NCBI GenBank assembly: GCA_027491155.1
Contig: JAIXWR010000009.1
Coordinates: 182,451 to 246,450, forward strand
Source: Verrucomicrobiaceae bacterium
GTDB lineage: Bacteria > Verrucomicrobiota > Verrucomicrobiia > Verrucomicrobiales > Akkermansiaceae
Length of the DNA: 64,000 nucleotides
Direction: 5' to 3'
Below, piece by piece: positions 24,869 to 33,479 of this stretch; positions within the stretch are counted from its first letter, which is position 1; the number at the start of each line of letters is the position of its first letter. The position numbers and the translations under genes were made by a program. Under the pieces are notes generated by a model, which had not been told where the DNA came from, did no database searches, and saw only the letters and a program-made list of their open reading frames with translations.

Positions 24869-25438
24869 TCAGTAAACTTCCTTGAAGGTGTAGCGGACGC
24901 TGGCGGTGAGCGGGTGGAACTCGACTTCCATCCAGCTCTTGCCGGTCTCGAGGCGGACCCCGACCGGCTCGCAGAAGCCTTCGGGATCGAAGCGCCAGAC
25001 CTGGCGGTTTTTCGAATCGATCGGGTTCCAGGTGTCGCTGGCCCAGCGGCGGACCAGCATCCTCATGTCGCCGTCGGCCGACCAGCTCGCGTGGATCGTG
25101 CCATTCTCACCCCCGGCGGCTTCCAGCAGGGCGGCGGCTTTCTCGCGCTCGGCGGGATCGATGATCGCCTCGGCCAGCGGCATCAGGCTGACGCGGTTCT
25201 CGAAGAATTCCAGGGCATAGGGCCGTTGTTGAAGCGCCGCGATGGTCCGGGCCCGCTTGGCGAGCGCCTCGATCTCGCCGGACGAGTTCTTCAGGGCGCG
25301 CTCGTCGCTGGAACTGATCATCACGGTGATCGCCCCGCCGGTCACCACGGCGATGAGCAGCAGCACGACGATGACTTCCAGCAACGTGAAGCCCGCCCGT
25401 GCGGACTCAGTCGCCCGTGCTCTGGCTGCTCCGGTCAT
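24869..25438 (-). CDS. gspH: Type II secretion minor pseudopilin GspH
   Basis: A 189-residue prepilin with the motif ARAG|FTLLEVIVVLLLIAVVTGGAI near residue 15. It continues with the H-type block DERALKNSSGEIEALAKRARTIAALQQRPYALEF and a beta-rich C terminus (ASVRYTFKEVY). The length and block order are those of GspH/FimT proteins. The start lies 32 bases inside the 3' end of gspG, an unusually long overlap, and the sequence AESTR-like segment before the prepilin motif is extra. A later start would remove the overlap but also shorten the leader. Confidence 0.85.
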   Translation of the reverse strand: MTGAARARATESARAGFTLLEVIVVLLLIAVVTGGAITVMISSSDERALKNSSGEIEALAKRARTIAALQQRPYALEFFENRVSLMPLAEAIIDPAEREKAAALLEAAGGENGTIHASWSADGDMRMLVRRWASDTWNPIDSKNRQVWRFDPEGFCEPVGVRLETGKSWMEVEFHPLTASVRYTFKEVY

Positions 25439-25850
25439 CTTCGTTTCCTTCGATTCCGTCGGGTCCCTTGCTGATCAGTTCGAATTCGGCCGGGTTCTTG
25501 CTGCCCGGGAACTTGTAGCCGTATTCGTTCTTCCACGGGTCGGTCGGGACCTTGTCGGCGATCTTGACCCAGTCGTCCGGCTTCGGCGCGCTGGTCGGCT
25601 TTTCCACCAGCGCCTTGAGGCCCTGCTGGGTGGTCGGGTAGTTCCCGGCGTTGATCTTGTAGGTCTTCAGCGCGGAGCCGATCGACTGGAAGTCGGCCTT
25701 GACCCGCTGGATCTTGGCGCCCTCGCCCACCCCGCCGATCAGGGCGATCGAGCCGCCGAGCAGGACGGCGATGATTCCGAGGACGATGACCATTTCAAGC
25801 AGGGTGAAGCCTGCGGCGACACGGCGGCGGATGGAGCGGTGGAGTTTCAT
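25407..25850 (-). CDS. gspG: Major pseudopilin GspG
   Basis: A 147-residue major pseudopilin: leader with RRRVAAG|FTLLEMVIVLGIIAVLLGGSI near residue 13, the helix DFQSIGSALKTYKINAGNYPTTQQGLKALVEKP, and the C-terminal calcium-loop region DPWKNEYGYKFPGSKNP ... GPDGIEGNEDD. All standard GspG features are present. It is the first gene of the minus-strand run GHIJKLM-unknown-D and faces the carboxynorspermidine dehydrogenase gene across a 148-base divergent gap. A second, GspG-like protein is encoded at 51818. Confidence 0.92.
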   Translation of the reverse strand: MKLHRSIRRRVAAGFTLLEMVIVLGIIAVLLGGSIALIGGVGEGAKIQRVKADFQSIGSALKTYKINAGNYPTTQQGLKALVEKPTSAPKPDDWVKIADKVPTDPWKNEYGYKFPGSKNPAEFELISKGPDGIEGNEDDRSSQSTGD

Positions 25851-25998
25851 GAGTGAATCGGTAGGGTTACGAAAGAAGCCTTACGCCGGAGAAAAACCCG
25901 TGCGACTCAAAAGTTGTCGGGAAATTCTGCCCCCCGTCCGCCCGCCTTATTCCTTGCACCCCGGCCCGCTTTCCCCCACCCCTTCGCCCGTCATCCCC

Positions 25999-27222
25999 AT
26001 GAACAAGGTCCTTCTCATCGGAGCCGGCGGTGTCGGCAGCGTCGTCGCCCACAAGTGCGCCATGGTCCCCGAGGTCTTCGGCGAGATCACCCTGGCCTCC
26101 CGCACCCTCTCGAAGTGCGACGACATCGCCGCCTCGGTGAAAGCCCGTACCGGCCGCGAAATCGCCACCGCCCAGGTCGACGCCGACGATCCGGCCCAGA
26201 CCGCCGCCCTGATCCGCAAGACCGGCGCCTCCCTGGTCATCAACGTCGCCCTGCCCTACCAGGACCTCACCATCATGCAGGCCTGCCTCGATGCCGGCGT
26301 GGATTACCTCGACACCGCGAACTACGAGCCGAAGGACGTCGCGAAGTTCGAATACTCCTGGCAGTGGAACCTCCACGAGACCTGGCTGAAGGCCGGCCGC
26401 TCCGCCCTGCTCGGCTCCGGTTTCGACCCCGGCGTGACCAACGTCTTCACCGCCTGGGCGCTCAAGCACCACTTCGACGAGATCCACACGCTCGACATCA
26501 TCGACGTCAACGGCGGCAACCACGGCCACGCCTTCGCCACCAATTTCAACCCGGAGATCAACATCCGCGAGGTCACCGCCGAGTGCCGCCACTGGGAGGA
26601 CGGCGCCTTCGTCGAGACCCCGCCGATGTCCAAGCACCAGCCCTTCACCTGCCCGGACGGCGTCGGCACCTACGAGATCTACCGGATGTACCACGAGGAA
26701 CTCGAGTCGCTGGTGAAGCACATCCCGACCATCAGGCGCGCCCAATTCTGGATGAGCTTCTCGCCGAACTACCTCAAGCACCTCGAGGTCCTGCAGAACG
26801 TCGGCATGACCCGCATCGACCCGGTCGTCTACCAGGGCGTGGAAATCATTCCCCTCCAGTTCCTCAAGGCCGTCCTGCCGAACCCCGGCGACCTCGGCGT
26901 GACGACCAAGGGCAAGACCTGCATCGGCAACGTCATCACCGGCGTGAAGGACGGCCAGCCGAAGGCGATCTACATCTACAACATCTGCGACCACGAGGCC
27001 TGCTTCGCCGAAGTCGGCAGCCAGGCGATCTCCTACACCACCGGAGTCCCGGCGATGATCGGCGCCAAGCAGATGCTCGAAGGCAAGTGGCGCAAGCCCG
27101 GGGTCTGGAATATGGAGCAGTACGATCCCGACGGCTTCATGGCGGACCTGAACGTCCACGGCTTGCCGTGGCAGTTCATCGAGCTGACGCCCGAGCAAGC
27201 GGCGGGGTTCGTGGTGGCGTGA
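25999..27222 (+). CDS. Carboxynorspermidine/carboxyspermidine dehydrogenase (saccharopine-dehydrogenase family)
   Basis: This NADPH enzyme condenses diaminopropane or putrescine with aspartate semialdehyde, making the substrate of NspC. The Rossmann motif VLLIGAGGVGSVVAHKCA opens the protein, followed by NVALPYQDLTIMQACLDAGVDYLDTANYEP and GSGFDPGVTNVFTAWALKHHFDEI, all hallmarks of the LYS9-like group. The 407-residue length is typical. The ATG at 25999 is chosen because the nucleotide-binding motif starts at once; the longer open frame upstream crosses the divergent promoter gap. Its partner nspC is 23 kb away at 1574. Confidence 0.92.
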   Translation: MNKVLLIGAGGVGSVVAHKCAMVPEVFGEITLASRTLSKCDDIAASVKARTGREIATAQVDADDPAQTAALIRKTGASLVINVALPYQDLTIMQACLDAGVDYLDTANYEPKDVAKFEYSWQWNLHETWLKAGRSALLGSGFDPGVTNVFTAWALKHHFDEIHTLDIIDVNGGNHGHAFATNFNPEINIREVTAECRHWEDGAFVETPPMSKHQPFTCPDGVGTYEIYRMYHEELESLVKHIPTIRRAQFWMSFSPNYLKHLEVLQNVGMTRIDPVVYQGVEIIPLQFLKAVLPNPGDLGVTTKGKTCIGNVITGVKDGQPKAIYIYNICDHEACFAEVGSQAISYTTGVPAMIGAKQMLEGKWRKPGVWNMEQYDPDGFMADLNVHGLPWQFIELTPEQAAGFVVA

Positions 27223-27272
27223 GGAGTGTCGACGTGCCATCGACACCGTGTTGACCGCAGGTCAACACTCCT
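27222..27272. repeat. Nested palindrome filling a convergent gap
   Basis: Two hairpins stand side by side: GTGTCGA/TCGACAC (27226-27232, 27240-27246) and the perfect GTGTTGACC/GGTCAACAC (27248-27256, 27260-27268). The outer arms AGGAGTGTCGAC (27222-27233) and GTCAACACTCCT (27261-27272) also pair with one mismatch. The element begins on the last base of one stop codon and ends on the first plus-strand base of the other, leaving no spare sequence. It may act as a two-way terminator, although there is no T tract. Confidence 0.75.
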
Positions 27273-28177
27273 TATGCAAGCCCTTCGATCACCCCTTTAA
27301 CCGCCTCCGCCGCGGCCCGGAACTGCTTCGTCTCCTCCTCATTCAAATCCGGATGCAAGTAACGCTCCACCCCGCGCCGTCCCACCACCACCGGCACGCT
27401 GAGGCAGACGCCGCTCACGCCGAGGTAGCCGTCGATCTTCACGCTCAACGGCACGGTGCGCTTCTCATCTAACAAGATGGCCTCGATGATGTAGGCCGCC
27501 GCCTGACCGATCGCGTAGCAGGTATTGCCTTTCTTCTGGAACACCTCGATCCCGAATTGCTTCGCCCGCTCGCACAAGGCCCGGCGCTCCGGGGTGTCAT
27601 CGATCCTTTCCCCGCCCGCCTGCGCCACGCTCATCGCCGGGAACTGGTGCTCGCCGTGCTCGCCGAGGATGTAGGCCCGCAGGTCGTCCGGGTGGATGTG
27701 CAGCATTGCCGACAGCAGCTCGCGGAACCTCACCGAATCGACCAGCGTCCCGGTCCCCATCACCCGCTCGCGCGGAAAGCCGGTCAGCTCCAGCGCCTGC
27801 CAGGTCAGCACGTCGACCGGATTGGTCACCATCACCAGCTTCGCCATCGGCGCGACCTCCGCCACCCGGGGCAGCAGCCTCTTCATCAGGTCGGCATTGC
27901 CCTGCGCCAGCGCGTTGCGGGACAGCAGGCCGGAGGGCATCGGCACCGAGGCGCAGACCGCCACCACCTCGCTGCCCGCCGCGTCCTCGATCTCCCCCGC
28001 CCGCACCTTCACCGGGATCTGCTGGAAGGCCTGCGCATGGGTCAGATCCAAGGCCTCGCCCTCCGCCTTCACCCGGTCGGACCCCACCAGCACGATCTCC
28101 CGCGCCACGCCGCGCAGCATCAAGGTGTAGGCCAGCACCATCCCGACTTTGCCGGGACCGATGATCGTCACTTTCAT
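27272..28177 (-). CDS. Lactate/malate-dehydrogenase-family NAD enzyme
   Basis: A 301-residue protein with the NAD-binding start MKVTIIGPGKVGMVLAYTLMLRG, the VTNPVDVLTW strand and the catalytic His motif ILGEHGEHQFPAMS. Length fits the family. The substrate-specificity loop reads ASVPMPSGLLSRN: neither Gln (lactate) nor Arg (malate) stands clearly at the usual position, although the loop Arg is kept. Substrate is therefore open. The ATG at 28177 starts at the Rossmann strand with a GGCGGA stretch upstream; an ATG at 28195 is possible. The convergent palindrome at 27222-27272 touches its stop. Confidence 0.85.
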   Translation of the reverse strand: MKVTIIGPGKVGMVLAYTLMLRGVAREIVLVGSDRVKAEGEALDLTHAQAFQQIPVKVRAGEIEDAAGSEVVAVCASVPMPSGLLSRNALAQGNADLMKRLLPRVAEVAPMAKLVMVTNPVDVLTWQALELTGFPRERVMGTGTLVDSVRFRELLSAMLHIHPDDLRAYILGEHGEHQFPAMSVAQAGGERIDDTPERRALCERAKQFGIEVFQKKGNTCYAIGQAAAYIIEAILLDEKRTVPLSVKIDGYLGVSGVCLSVPVVVGRRGVERYLHPDLNEEETKQFRAAAEAVKGVIEGLA

Positions 28178-28311
28178 GGCCGGTATGTCCGCCATGCCGC
28201 TGGCCCCATCAAGCCCGGCCCGTCGGCGATCACGGCTTTTGTCCGCATCGCACGGCCACGGGTCCGATCCCGGACAAGACCTGCCGGCAATCCGGGCCTA
28301 GATTCGCCCCC

Positions 28312-29424
28312 ATGAACATCGGCATCCCGAAGGAAATCAAAGCGCAGGAGCATCGCGTCGCCATGATCCCCTCCTCCGCCGGGGAACTGGTGAAACGCGG
28401 CCACCGCGTGTTCGTCGAAGCGGGTGCCGGCAGCGGTTCCAGCTACAGCGACGAGGCCTACCGGTCGATGGGCGCGGAGATCCTGCCCGACGCCGATGCC
28501 GTCTTCGCCGCCGCCGAACTGATCGTGAAGGTCAAGGAACCGCAGCCGGAGGAAATCGCCCGCCTGCAACCCCACCACATCCTCTTCACCTACCTTCACC
28601 TCGCCGCCGGGAAAGCCCTCACCGAATCCCTGGTCGCCAGCGGCTGCACCGCCCTCGCCTACGAGACGCTGGAAGTGAACCACCGGCTGCCGCTGTTGGA
28701 ACCGATGAGCGAGATCGCCGGCCGCATGGCGTCGATCGTCGGCTCCTACCACCTCGCCAAGCACCACGGCGGCCGCGGCACGCTGCTCGGCGGCGTTCCC
28801 GGCGTGGCTCCAGGCCGCGTGGTCGTCATCGGCGGCGGCACCGCGGGGGTGAACGCCGCGCGCGTCGCCACCGGCATCGGTGCCGATGTGACCATTCTGG
28901 AAGTCGACTTCGAGCGGATGCGCTTCCTCGACATCACGATGAGCGGCACCCACACCGTCTATTCGAGCGAGGCCAACCTGGCCGAGATGCTTCCGCGGGT
29001 CGATCTGGTGATCGGAGCCGTCCTCGTCCCCGGCGCCCGCGCACCGAAGCTGATCACCCGCGAGATGCTCAAGCTGATGCAGCCCGGCAGCGTGTTCGTC
29101 GACATCGCCGTCGATCAGGGCGGCTGCGCCGAGACCACCCGCCCGACCACCCACCAGGCACCGACCTATGTCGAGGAAGACGTCATCCACTACTGCGTCG
29201 CGAACATGCCCGGTGCCTACGCCCGCACCGCCACCCAGGCGCTGAACAACGTGACCCAGCGGTGGATCACCCTGCTCGCCGACCAGGGCGTGGCCGGCGC
29301 CTGCCGGGTGCGGAAGGAAATGCTCGGCGCGGTGAATTGCACCGGAGGCAAGCTGACCTGCTCGCCGGTTGGCGAGGCACACGGCTTGGCCGTCGAATCC
29401 GCTGCCGAGCTGCTCGGGGTCTGA
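28312..29424 (+). CDS. ald: Alanine dehydrogenase
   Basis: This NAD-dependent enzyme interconverts L-alanine and pyruvate plus ammonia. The family blocks are [18 protein letters not shown], the substrate-binding Lys in IVKVKEPQ, the catalytic His in FTYLHLAAG, the NAD site [17 protein letters not shown], and [19 protein letters not shown]. The 370-residue length is standard. TAGATT at 28299-28304 ends seven bases before the ATG and could be the -10 box of a leaderless message; the matching -35 (AAGACC at 28276-28281) is weak. It is transcribed alone and away from the LDH/MDH-type gene, sharing a promoter gap of about 130 bases. Confidence 0.95.
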   Translation: MNIGIPKEIKAQEHRVAMIPSSAGELVKRGHRVFVEAGAGSGSSYSDEAYRSMGAEILPDADAVFAAAELIVKVKEPQPEEIARLQPHHILFTYLHLAAGKALTESLVASGCTALAYETLEVNHRLPLLEPMSEIAGRMASIVGSYHLAKHHGGRGTLLGGVPGVAPGRVVVIGGGTAGVNAARVATGIGADVTILEVDFERMRFLDITMSGTHTVYSSEANLAEMLPRVDLVIGAVLVPGARAPKLITREMLKLMQPGSVFVDIAVDQGGCAETTRPTTHQAPTYVEEDVIHYCVANMPGAYARTATQALNNVTQRWITLLADQGVAGACRVRKEMLGAVNCTGGKLTCSPVGEAHGLAVESAAELLGV

Positions 29425-29431
29425 CCGGAGT

Positions 29432-29482
29432 GCGATGGCATGACATCGCTTTGGCTTGGGGTGAAGGTCGACTCACCCCAAG
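29432..29482. repeat. Paired hairpins in the ald-ctaA convergent gap
   Basis: GCGATG/CATCGC (29432-29437, 29444-29449) is followed by the perfect ten-base arms CTTGGGGTGA/TCACCCCAAG (29455-29464, 29473-29482) around a loop containing GTCGAC. Another GCGATCGACAGAGCGATC segment follows. The 150-base gap shows no gene. Confidence 0.65.
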
Positions 29483-29574
29483 GGCTGCGGAGCGATCGAC
29501 AGAGCGATCCGTGACCAGCAGAACTGGCGGTCCGTTCCCGGAACCCAAGCTGCGTCGTGCCGCAGCCCTCCAAA

Positions 29575-30570
29575 TCAGCGGCCTTCAATCCGCCACGTCC
29601 CGCAGAACCAGACCGTTGTCAGCGCCAGCAGGATCCCCGACAAGCCGAGGTGCAGCACCTGCACCACAGGATGGATCTCCACCCGCGCCATGATCAGCCC
29701 CAGGACCATCTGCGCGAGGATCACCCCGAGCACGCCGTTCGCCACCCTCCCCGCGGCACCGTTCCGGCGGACCAGATACCAGGCCCAGAGCGAGGAAGCG
29801 AGGATCACCCAGGAAAAGCTCCGGTGCACCAGATAGCTGCCGGTCTGTTCCAATATGCCGATCCATTCGGCCCGGCCTTCCCCCGGATGCGTCTTCGCGA
29901 GTTCCGTGTTCAGCTCACGGATCCGGGTTCCCAGCATGCCCTCCACGAAGATCAGGAGCAGCAGCACGCCGATGATCTTCCGCAAGCGCCGCCGCCCGGC
30001 ATCATCGCCGGGGATGAACCACGGCCGCTCGCAGCCGCGCCAAACGGCGAAGCTCTGGGGGACGATCAACAGCATCGCCAGCGCCATGTGAATCGTCAGC
30101 ACGCCCGGCTCCAAATCACTCGACACCACTTCCTTGCCCATCCACGCGTTCACCCCGACCAGCAGCACCGAAATCGTCGCCGCGCTCCTCACCCACGGCC
30201 TGCCCCTTTGCGTCAACAGGGCCAGCACCAAGGTGGCCACCGAGAAAAAGCCCACCGGCAGCGAGGTCAGCCGGTTGATGTATTCCGTCCAGGTGTGCAC
30301 CGGATTGAAGCTCTCGAGCACGTGCTCCGGCGTCACCGTCGATGGATCCCGGCCGTAGCGCTTCGCGGCCCGCTCGAACTTGTCGAAGGGCAGCTTCGTG
30401 ACATCCACCTGCTCCACCTTGGTCGGCGGAATCCAGCGGCCCCAGCATTTCGGCCAATCCGGGCAGCCCATGCCGGCACCGCTGACCCGCACGATCGCCC
30501 CGACGAAGATCAGGACGATCACCGCGACGAGCGCGGCCGTGGCGAATTTCTGGAACCGGGTCATCGTCAA
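29575..30570 (-). CDS. ctaA: Haem A synthase (CtaA/COX15)
   Basis: An integral membrane protein of 331 residues with about eight helices that oxidises the haem O methyl group for aa3-type oxidases. The first loop carries the disulfide-type Cys pair GMGCPDWPKCWGRW. Haem-ligand His residues appear in NPVHTWTEYINRL, VLTIHMALAMLL, YLVHRSFSWVIL and VVQVLHLGLSGIL. The protein matches the COX15 type with a longer second loop (residues about 50-85). Its start overlaps the AI-2E-family gene stop (ATGA), so the two are co-transcribed. No ctaB or cytochrome oxidase gene is in the window. Confidence 0.92.
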   Translation of the reverse strand: MTMTRFQKFATAALVAVIVLIFVGAIVRVSGAGMGCPDWPKCWGRWIPPTKVEQVDVTKLPFDKFERAAKRYGRDPSTVTPEHVLESFNPVHTWTEYINRLTSLPVGFFSVATLVLALLTQRGRPWVRSAATISVLLVGVNAWMGKEVVSSDLEPGVLTIHMALAMLLIVPQSFAVWRGCERPWFIPGDDAGRRRLRKIIGVLLLLIFVEGMLGTRIRELNTELAKTHPGEGRAEWIGILEQTGSYLVHRSFSWVILASSLWAWYLVRRNGAAGRVANGVLGVILAQMVLGLIMARVEIHPVVQVLHLGLSGILLALTTVWFCGTWRIEGR

Positions 30571-31748
30571 TTTCCCCCGGGCATTTTCGCCGCGTCCACC
30601 GCCGCTCCGCCCTTGTCGCCCGCCGCCGGTTCGAAGCCATCGACCGGGTCATCATGCGGACGGGAATCCTGGCCGATCGCCACCGCGACCCAGCGGAACT
30701 CGTCGCTGTTCTCCAGCACCACCTTCAGGATCATCGTCAGCGGAACCGCGAGGATGATCCCGATCAATCCCCACAGCCAGCCCCAGAACAGCACGCAAAG
30801 CACCACCACGAGGATCGATAGCCCGAAGCGGCGGCCGAGCAAGAGCGGCTGCACGAAGTTGTCGAGGAACATGTTGATCAGCCCGTAGCCGCCCGCCACC
30901 ACGATGGCATCGGTCGGACCGCCGTCCCGCGCGATCAGCGCCAGCAGGATCGGCGGGATCGAAGCGATCAGCGAGCCCACCACCGGGATGAAATTCATCA
31001 CGAAGGCGAGGATTCCCCACAGCAGGAAGAAATCGAGGCCGGCAACCCAGCACAGGACGCCGGCGAAAAACCCGGTCGCCAGGCTGAGCAGCGTCTTGAT
31101 GCCGAGGTAGCGCTGGGTGTCCCGCATCGCGCCGATCATCCGCTCGAAGTTCGGCCCGCGCGCCTCGCGGATCGCGCCGAAGCGGCGGCTGAACACCTGG
31201 GCCTCCAGCAGCATGAACACGGTGAGCACGATGACCACGCCGAAGGTGGCGAAGAACGACAGCACCCGCCCGACCGCGCCGATGCCGAGGTCCCAGATTT
31301 GGGCGAAGCGGACGTTGCGCAATTCCGCCAGGTTCTCGTTGGTGAACTCGTTGAGCTTTTCCCCCGCGTCCTCGACCTGCCACTCCTGGAGCTTCGCGGT
31401 GATCGCCCCGTTGGCCTCGAGGATCTTCAGCCGGGCGAGTTCGTAGTATTCCGCGTCCCACTTTTCCTGCAGGTCGCCCACGATCGTGAAGCCGAGCACC
31501 ACCACCGCCGCGAGGAAGGCGAAATCGACCAGCACCGTCAGCAGCACGGCCACCGCGGGCGGAATGCGGTGCCGCTGGAGCCAGTCCGTCACCGGATAGC
31601 TGACCGTGGCGATGAAGAACGCCAGCAGCATCGGCACGAAGAACGCCTGGGCCGCCCTCAGGCCCGCCACCGCGATGACCAGCGCGGCGAACAGCAGGAT
31701 CATCTGCGATGCGCGCGTTCTCCTCGAATTGGAAGCATTCTCCATCAT
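30567..31748 (-). CDS. AI-2E-family (PerM-like) membrane transporter
   Basis: A 393-residue protein with the AI-2E exporter family layout. Two N-terminal helices (ILLFAALVIAVAGLRAAQAFFVPMLLAFFIATVSYPVTDWL) are followed by a third, then a cytoplasmic or periplasmic helical domain (residues about 105-175) and four to five C-terminal helices. Conserved phrases include FIPVVGSLIASIPPILLALI, NMFLDNFVQPLLLGRR and WGLIGIILAVPLTMILKVVLE. Family members export quorum signals, ions or indole-related compounds; the substrate here is unknown. The C-terminal tail is polar. It precedes ctaA in the same transcript. Confidence 0.87.
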   Translation of the reverse strand: MMENASNSRRTRASQMILLFAALVIAVAGLRAAQAFFVPMLLAFFIATVSYPVTDWLQRHRIPPAVAVLLTVLVDFAFLAAVVVLGFTIVGDLQEKWDAEYYELARLKILEANGAITAKLQEWQVEDAGEKLNEFTNENLAELRNVRFAQIWDLGIGAVGRVLSFFATFGVVIVLTVFMLLEAQVFSRRFGAIREARGPNFERMIGAMRDTQRYLGIKTLLSLATGFFAGVLCWVAGLDFFLLWGILAFVMNFIPVVGSLIASIPPILLALIARDGGPTDAIVVAGGYGLINMFLDNFVQPLLLGRRFGLSILVVVLCVLFWGWLWGLIGIILAVPLTMILKVVLENSDEFRWVAVAIGQDSRPHDDPVDGFEPAAGDKGGAAVDAAKMPGGN

Positions 31749-31857
31749 GCGGCCCGACCTTCAGGATAGCGAAGCTACCCGGGATTCACAAAGCATTCCT
31801 CCGTCAAAAAACAAGGTGCCGGTAGCCGATTCATCCCCCGGGGAAGTTCCCGTCCGG

Positions 31858-32874
31858 CTAGCGGGCTCCCGCCGCCACCTTCCGGCCGGGGGTCCAGACC
31901 CTGACGCCGGTGGACCGGCGCTCGCCCGGTCGGAAGAAACCTTCGAGGCCGGGGCGGGTTTCGAGGTCCGCCAGGGCGGCATCGAGCCGCGGCCAGCGCC
32001 AGCGGAAGCCTTCCTCGCGCAGCCGGCGCGGATCCGCCCAGCGGCTCTTCAGCACCAGCTCGGTCTCGGTCTTCATCACCCGTGCCCCCAGCTCCAGCAT
32101 CCAGCGCGCCGCCGGCAAGCCGAAGGGCGCCCCTTGCAACTCCCGGAAAGCCTTCATCAACTCGCGGTTGGTCGGGGACTCCGGTGCGGTCAGATTGAAC
32201 ACCCCGTCCAGCAACGGATCGCCGGCGAGGAAGTCCACCGCCGCGAGGAAGTCCTCCAGATGGATCCAACTCACCCGCTGGCAGCCCTTGCCCATGGTCC
32301 CCCCCAGGCCGCGTCGCGTCAGGTGCCGCAGCACCTCGAACACCGTGCCCTCCTCATTGGCGAGGACCATCCCGACCCGCAGCGCCACCTTGCGCGTCAC
32401 CCCGGGGACCTGCGCCAAAAAGAACGCCTCCTCCCAAGCCCGCGCCACGTCGCAGGAGAATCCCTCGCCATGCTCGCCGCACCACTCGTCCTGCGGCCGG
32501 TCCTCGGCGTGCCGGTACCAGGTCGCGGTGCTCGCGTTGATCCACAGTTTCGGCGGCACCTTGCAGGCCCGGATCGCCTCGCCGATGACCAGGGTCGCTT
32601 CCACGCGGGATTCCTTGATCTCCCGCCGGTTCCGCTCGTCGTAGCGGCAGTTGACGCTCCGTCCCGACAGGTTGATCACCCGCTCCGCGCCCTCCAGGGC
32701 CAAGGCCCAGGGACCCGCCGTGCGGCCGTCCCACTCCAGGAACATCCCGTCCCCGCTCCAGCCCTCCCGGTGGCGCGCCACGCACACCACTTCCCGCCCC
32801 TGCCGCTGGTAATGGCGCGCCAGATAGCGGCCCAAAAAGCCGTTCGCCCCGAAGATCACGATTTGTGGATTCAT
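31858..32874 (-). CDS. TIGR01777-family NAD-dependent epimerase
   Basis: A 338-residue extended short-chain dehydrogenase: Rossmann start MNPQIVIFGANGFLGRYLARHY, then AERVINLSGRSVNCRYDERNRREIKESRVEATLVIGEAI, LWINASTATWYRHAEDRPQDE, SWIHLEDFLAAVDFL and a C-terminal block ETELVLKSRWADPRRLREEGFRWRWPRLDAAL (DUF1731-like). Relatives resemble the cell-division inhibitor SulA-linked YfcH. The ATG at 32874 has a strong Shine-Dalgarno AAAGGAG eight bases upstream, rare in this window, so it is preferred over 32904. It lies 79 bases downstream of the GbsR/MarR gene with an operator-like palindrome between. Confidence 0.9.
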   Translation of the reverse strand: MNPQIVIFGANGFLGRYLARHYQRQGREVVCVARHREGWSGDGMFLEWDGRTAGPWALALEGAERVINLSGRSVNCRYDERNRREIKESRVEATLVIGEAIRACKVPPKLWINASTATWYRHAEDRPQDEWCGEHGEGFSCDVARAWEEAFFLAQVPGVTRKVALRVGMVLANEEGTVFEVLRHLTRRGLGGTMGKGCQRVSWIHLEDFLAAVDFLAGDPLLDGVFNLTAPESPTNRELMKAFRELQGAPFGLPAARWMLELGARVMKTETELVLKSRWADPRRLREEGFRWRWPRLDAALADLETRPGLEGFFRPGERRSTGVRVWTPGRKVAAGAR

Positions 32875-32915
32875 CGCTCCGCTCCTTTCCTTCGATTCAG
32901 TCAAATTTATCGTTC

Positions 32916-32933
32916 TTTCAGTTATTTCCGAAA
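32916..32933. promoter_or_regulatory. Operator-like palindrome before the TIGR01777 gene
   Basis: TTTCAG (32916-32921), six bases, CCGAAA (32928-32933). Same half-sites and spacer as the site at 33480-33497, with one mismatch. It sits in an AT-rich stretch 42 bases upstream of the epimerase ATG. Confidence 0.5.
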
Positions 32934-32953
32934 TTTTAACTCCAAAAAAAAGC

Positions 32954-33475
32954 TCACCCGAGCAGTTTCGCCGCCATCTGGATGGCGAAACCGTGCTTCA
33001 TCGAGCCCACCCGGTCGGCCACCTTGGATGCAAAGCCAACGAACTCCTCGAGCTGCCGCATCTGCGAATGGAAGGCCTGCCCTTCCGGGCTCTTCAGCGC
33101 CTTCGTGCCTTCGGCGCAGCGGTTCAGCACCGACAGTGCCGGGTCGATCTCCCGCTTCTTCCGCTCGCGGGTGACGATCGTGAAAATCTGCCAGACGTCC
33201 TTCTCCGCCTCGAAAAACTCGCGCCGTTCGCCTTTCTTGACCACCACGCGCACCAAGCCCCAGGTCACCAGTTCCTTCAGGTTGGTATGGGCGTTGCCGC
33301 GGCTGATCTCGAGCTCCGCCATCACCTCGTCGGTCCCGATCGGCTCGGGCGAAGTCATCAGCAAGGCGTGGATCTGCGCCATGGTGCGGTTGATTCCCCA
33401 CTGCGAGCCCATCGCGCCCCACTGCGCCACGAATTCGTCGCGCGCCCGCTTCAGTTGTTCCGCCTCGCTCGCCAT
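32954..33475 (-). CDS. GbsR/MarR-family transcriptional regulator
   Basis: A 173-residue winged-helix regulator. The recognition region is INRTMAQIHALLMTSPEPIGTDEVMAELEISRGNAHTNLKELVTWGLVRVV followed by the wing KKGERREFFEAEKDVWQI. This N-terminal layout is that of the GbsR group, which in Bacillus senses choline and controls glycine betaine synthesis. The C-terminal helices (NRCAEGTKALKSPEGQAFHSQMRQLEEFVGFAS) would dimerise and hold a ligand. No betaine gene is close. The palindrome immediately before its ATG suggests autorepression, and a second copy precedes the next gene, the TIGR01777 epimerase, a likely target. Confidence 0.88.
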   Translation of the reverse strand: MASEAEQLKRARDEFVAQWGAMGSQWGINRTMAQIHALLMTSPEPIGTDEVMAELEISRGNAHTNLKELVTWGLVRVVVKKGERREFFEAEKDVWQIFTIVTRERKKREIDPALSVLNRCAEGTKALKSPEGQAFHSQMRQLEEFVGFASKVADRVGSMKHGFAIQMAAKLLG

Positions 33476-33479
33476 TTGC

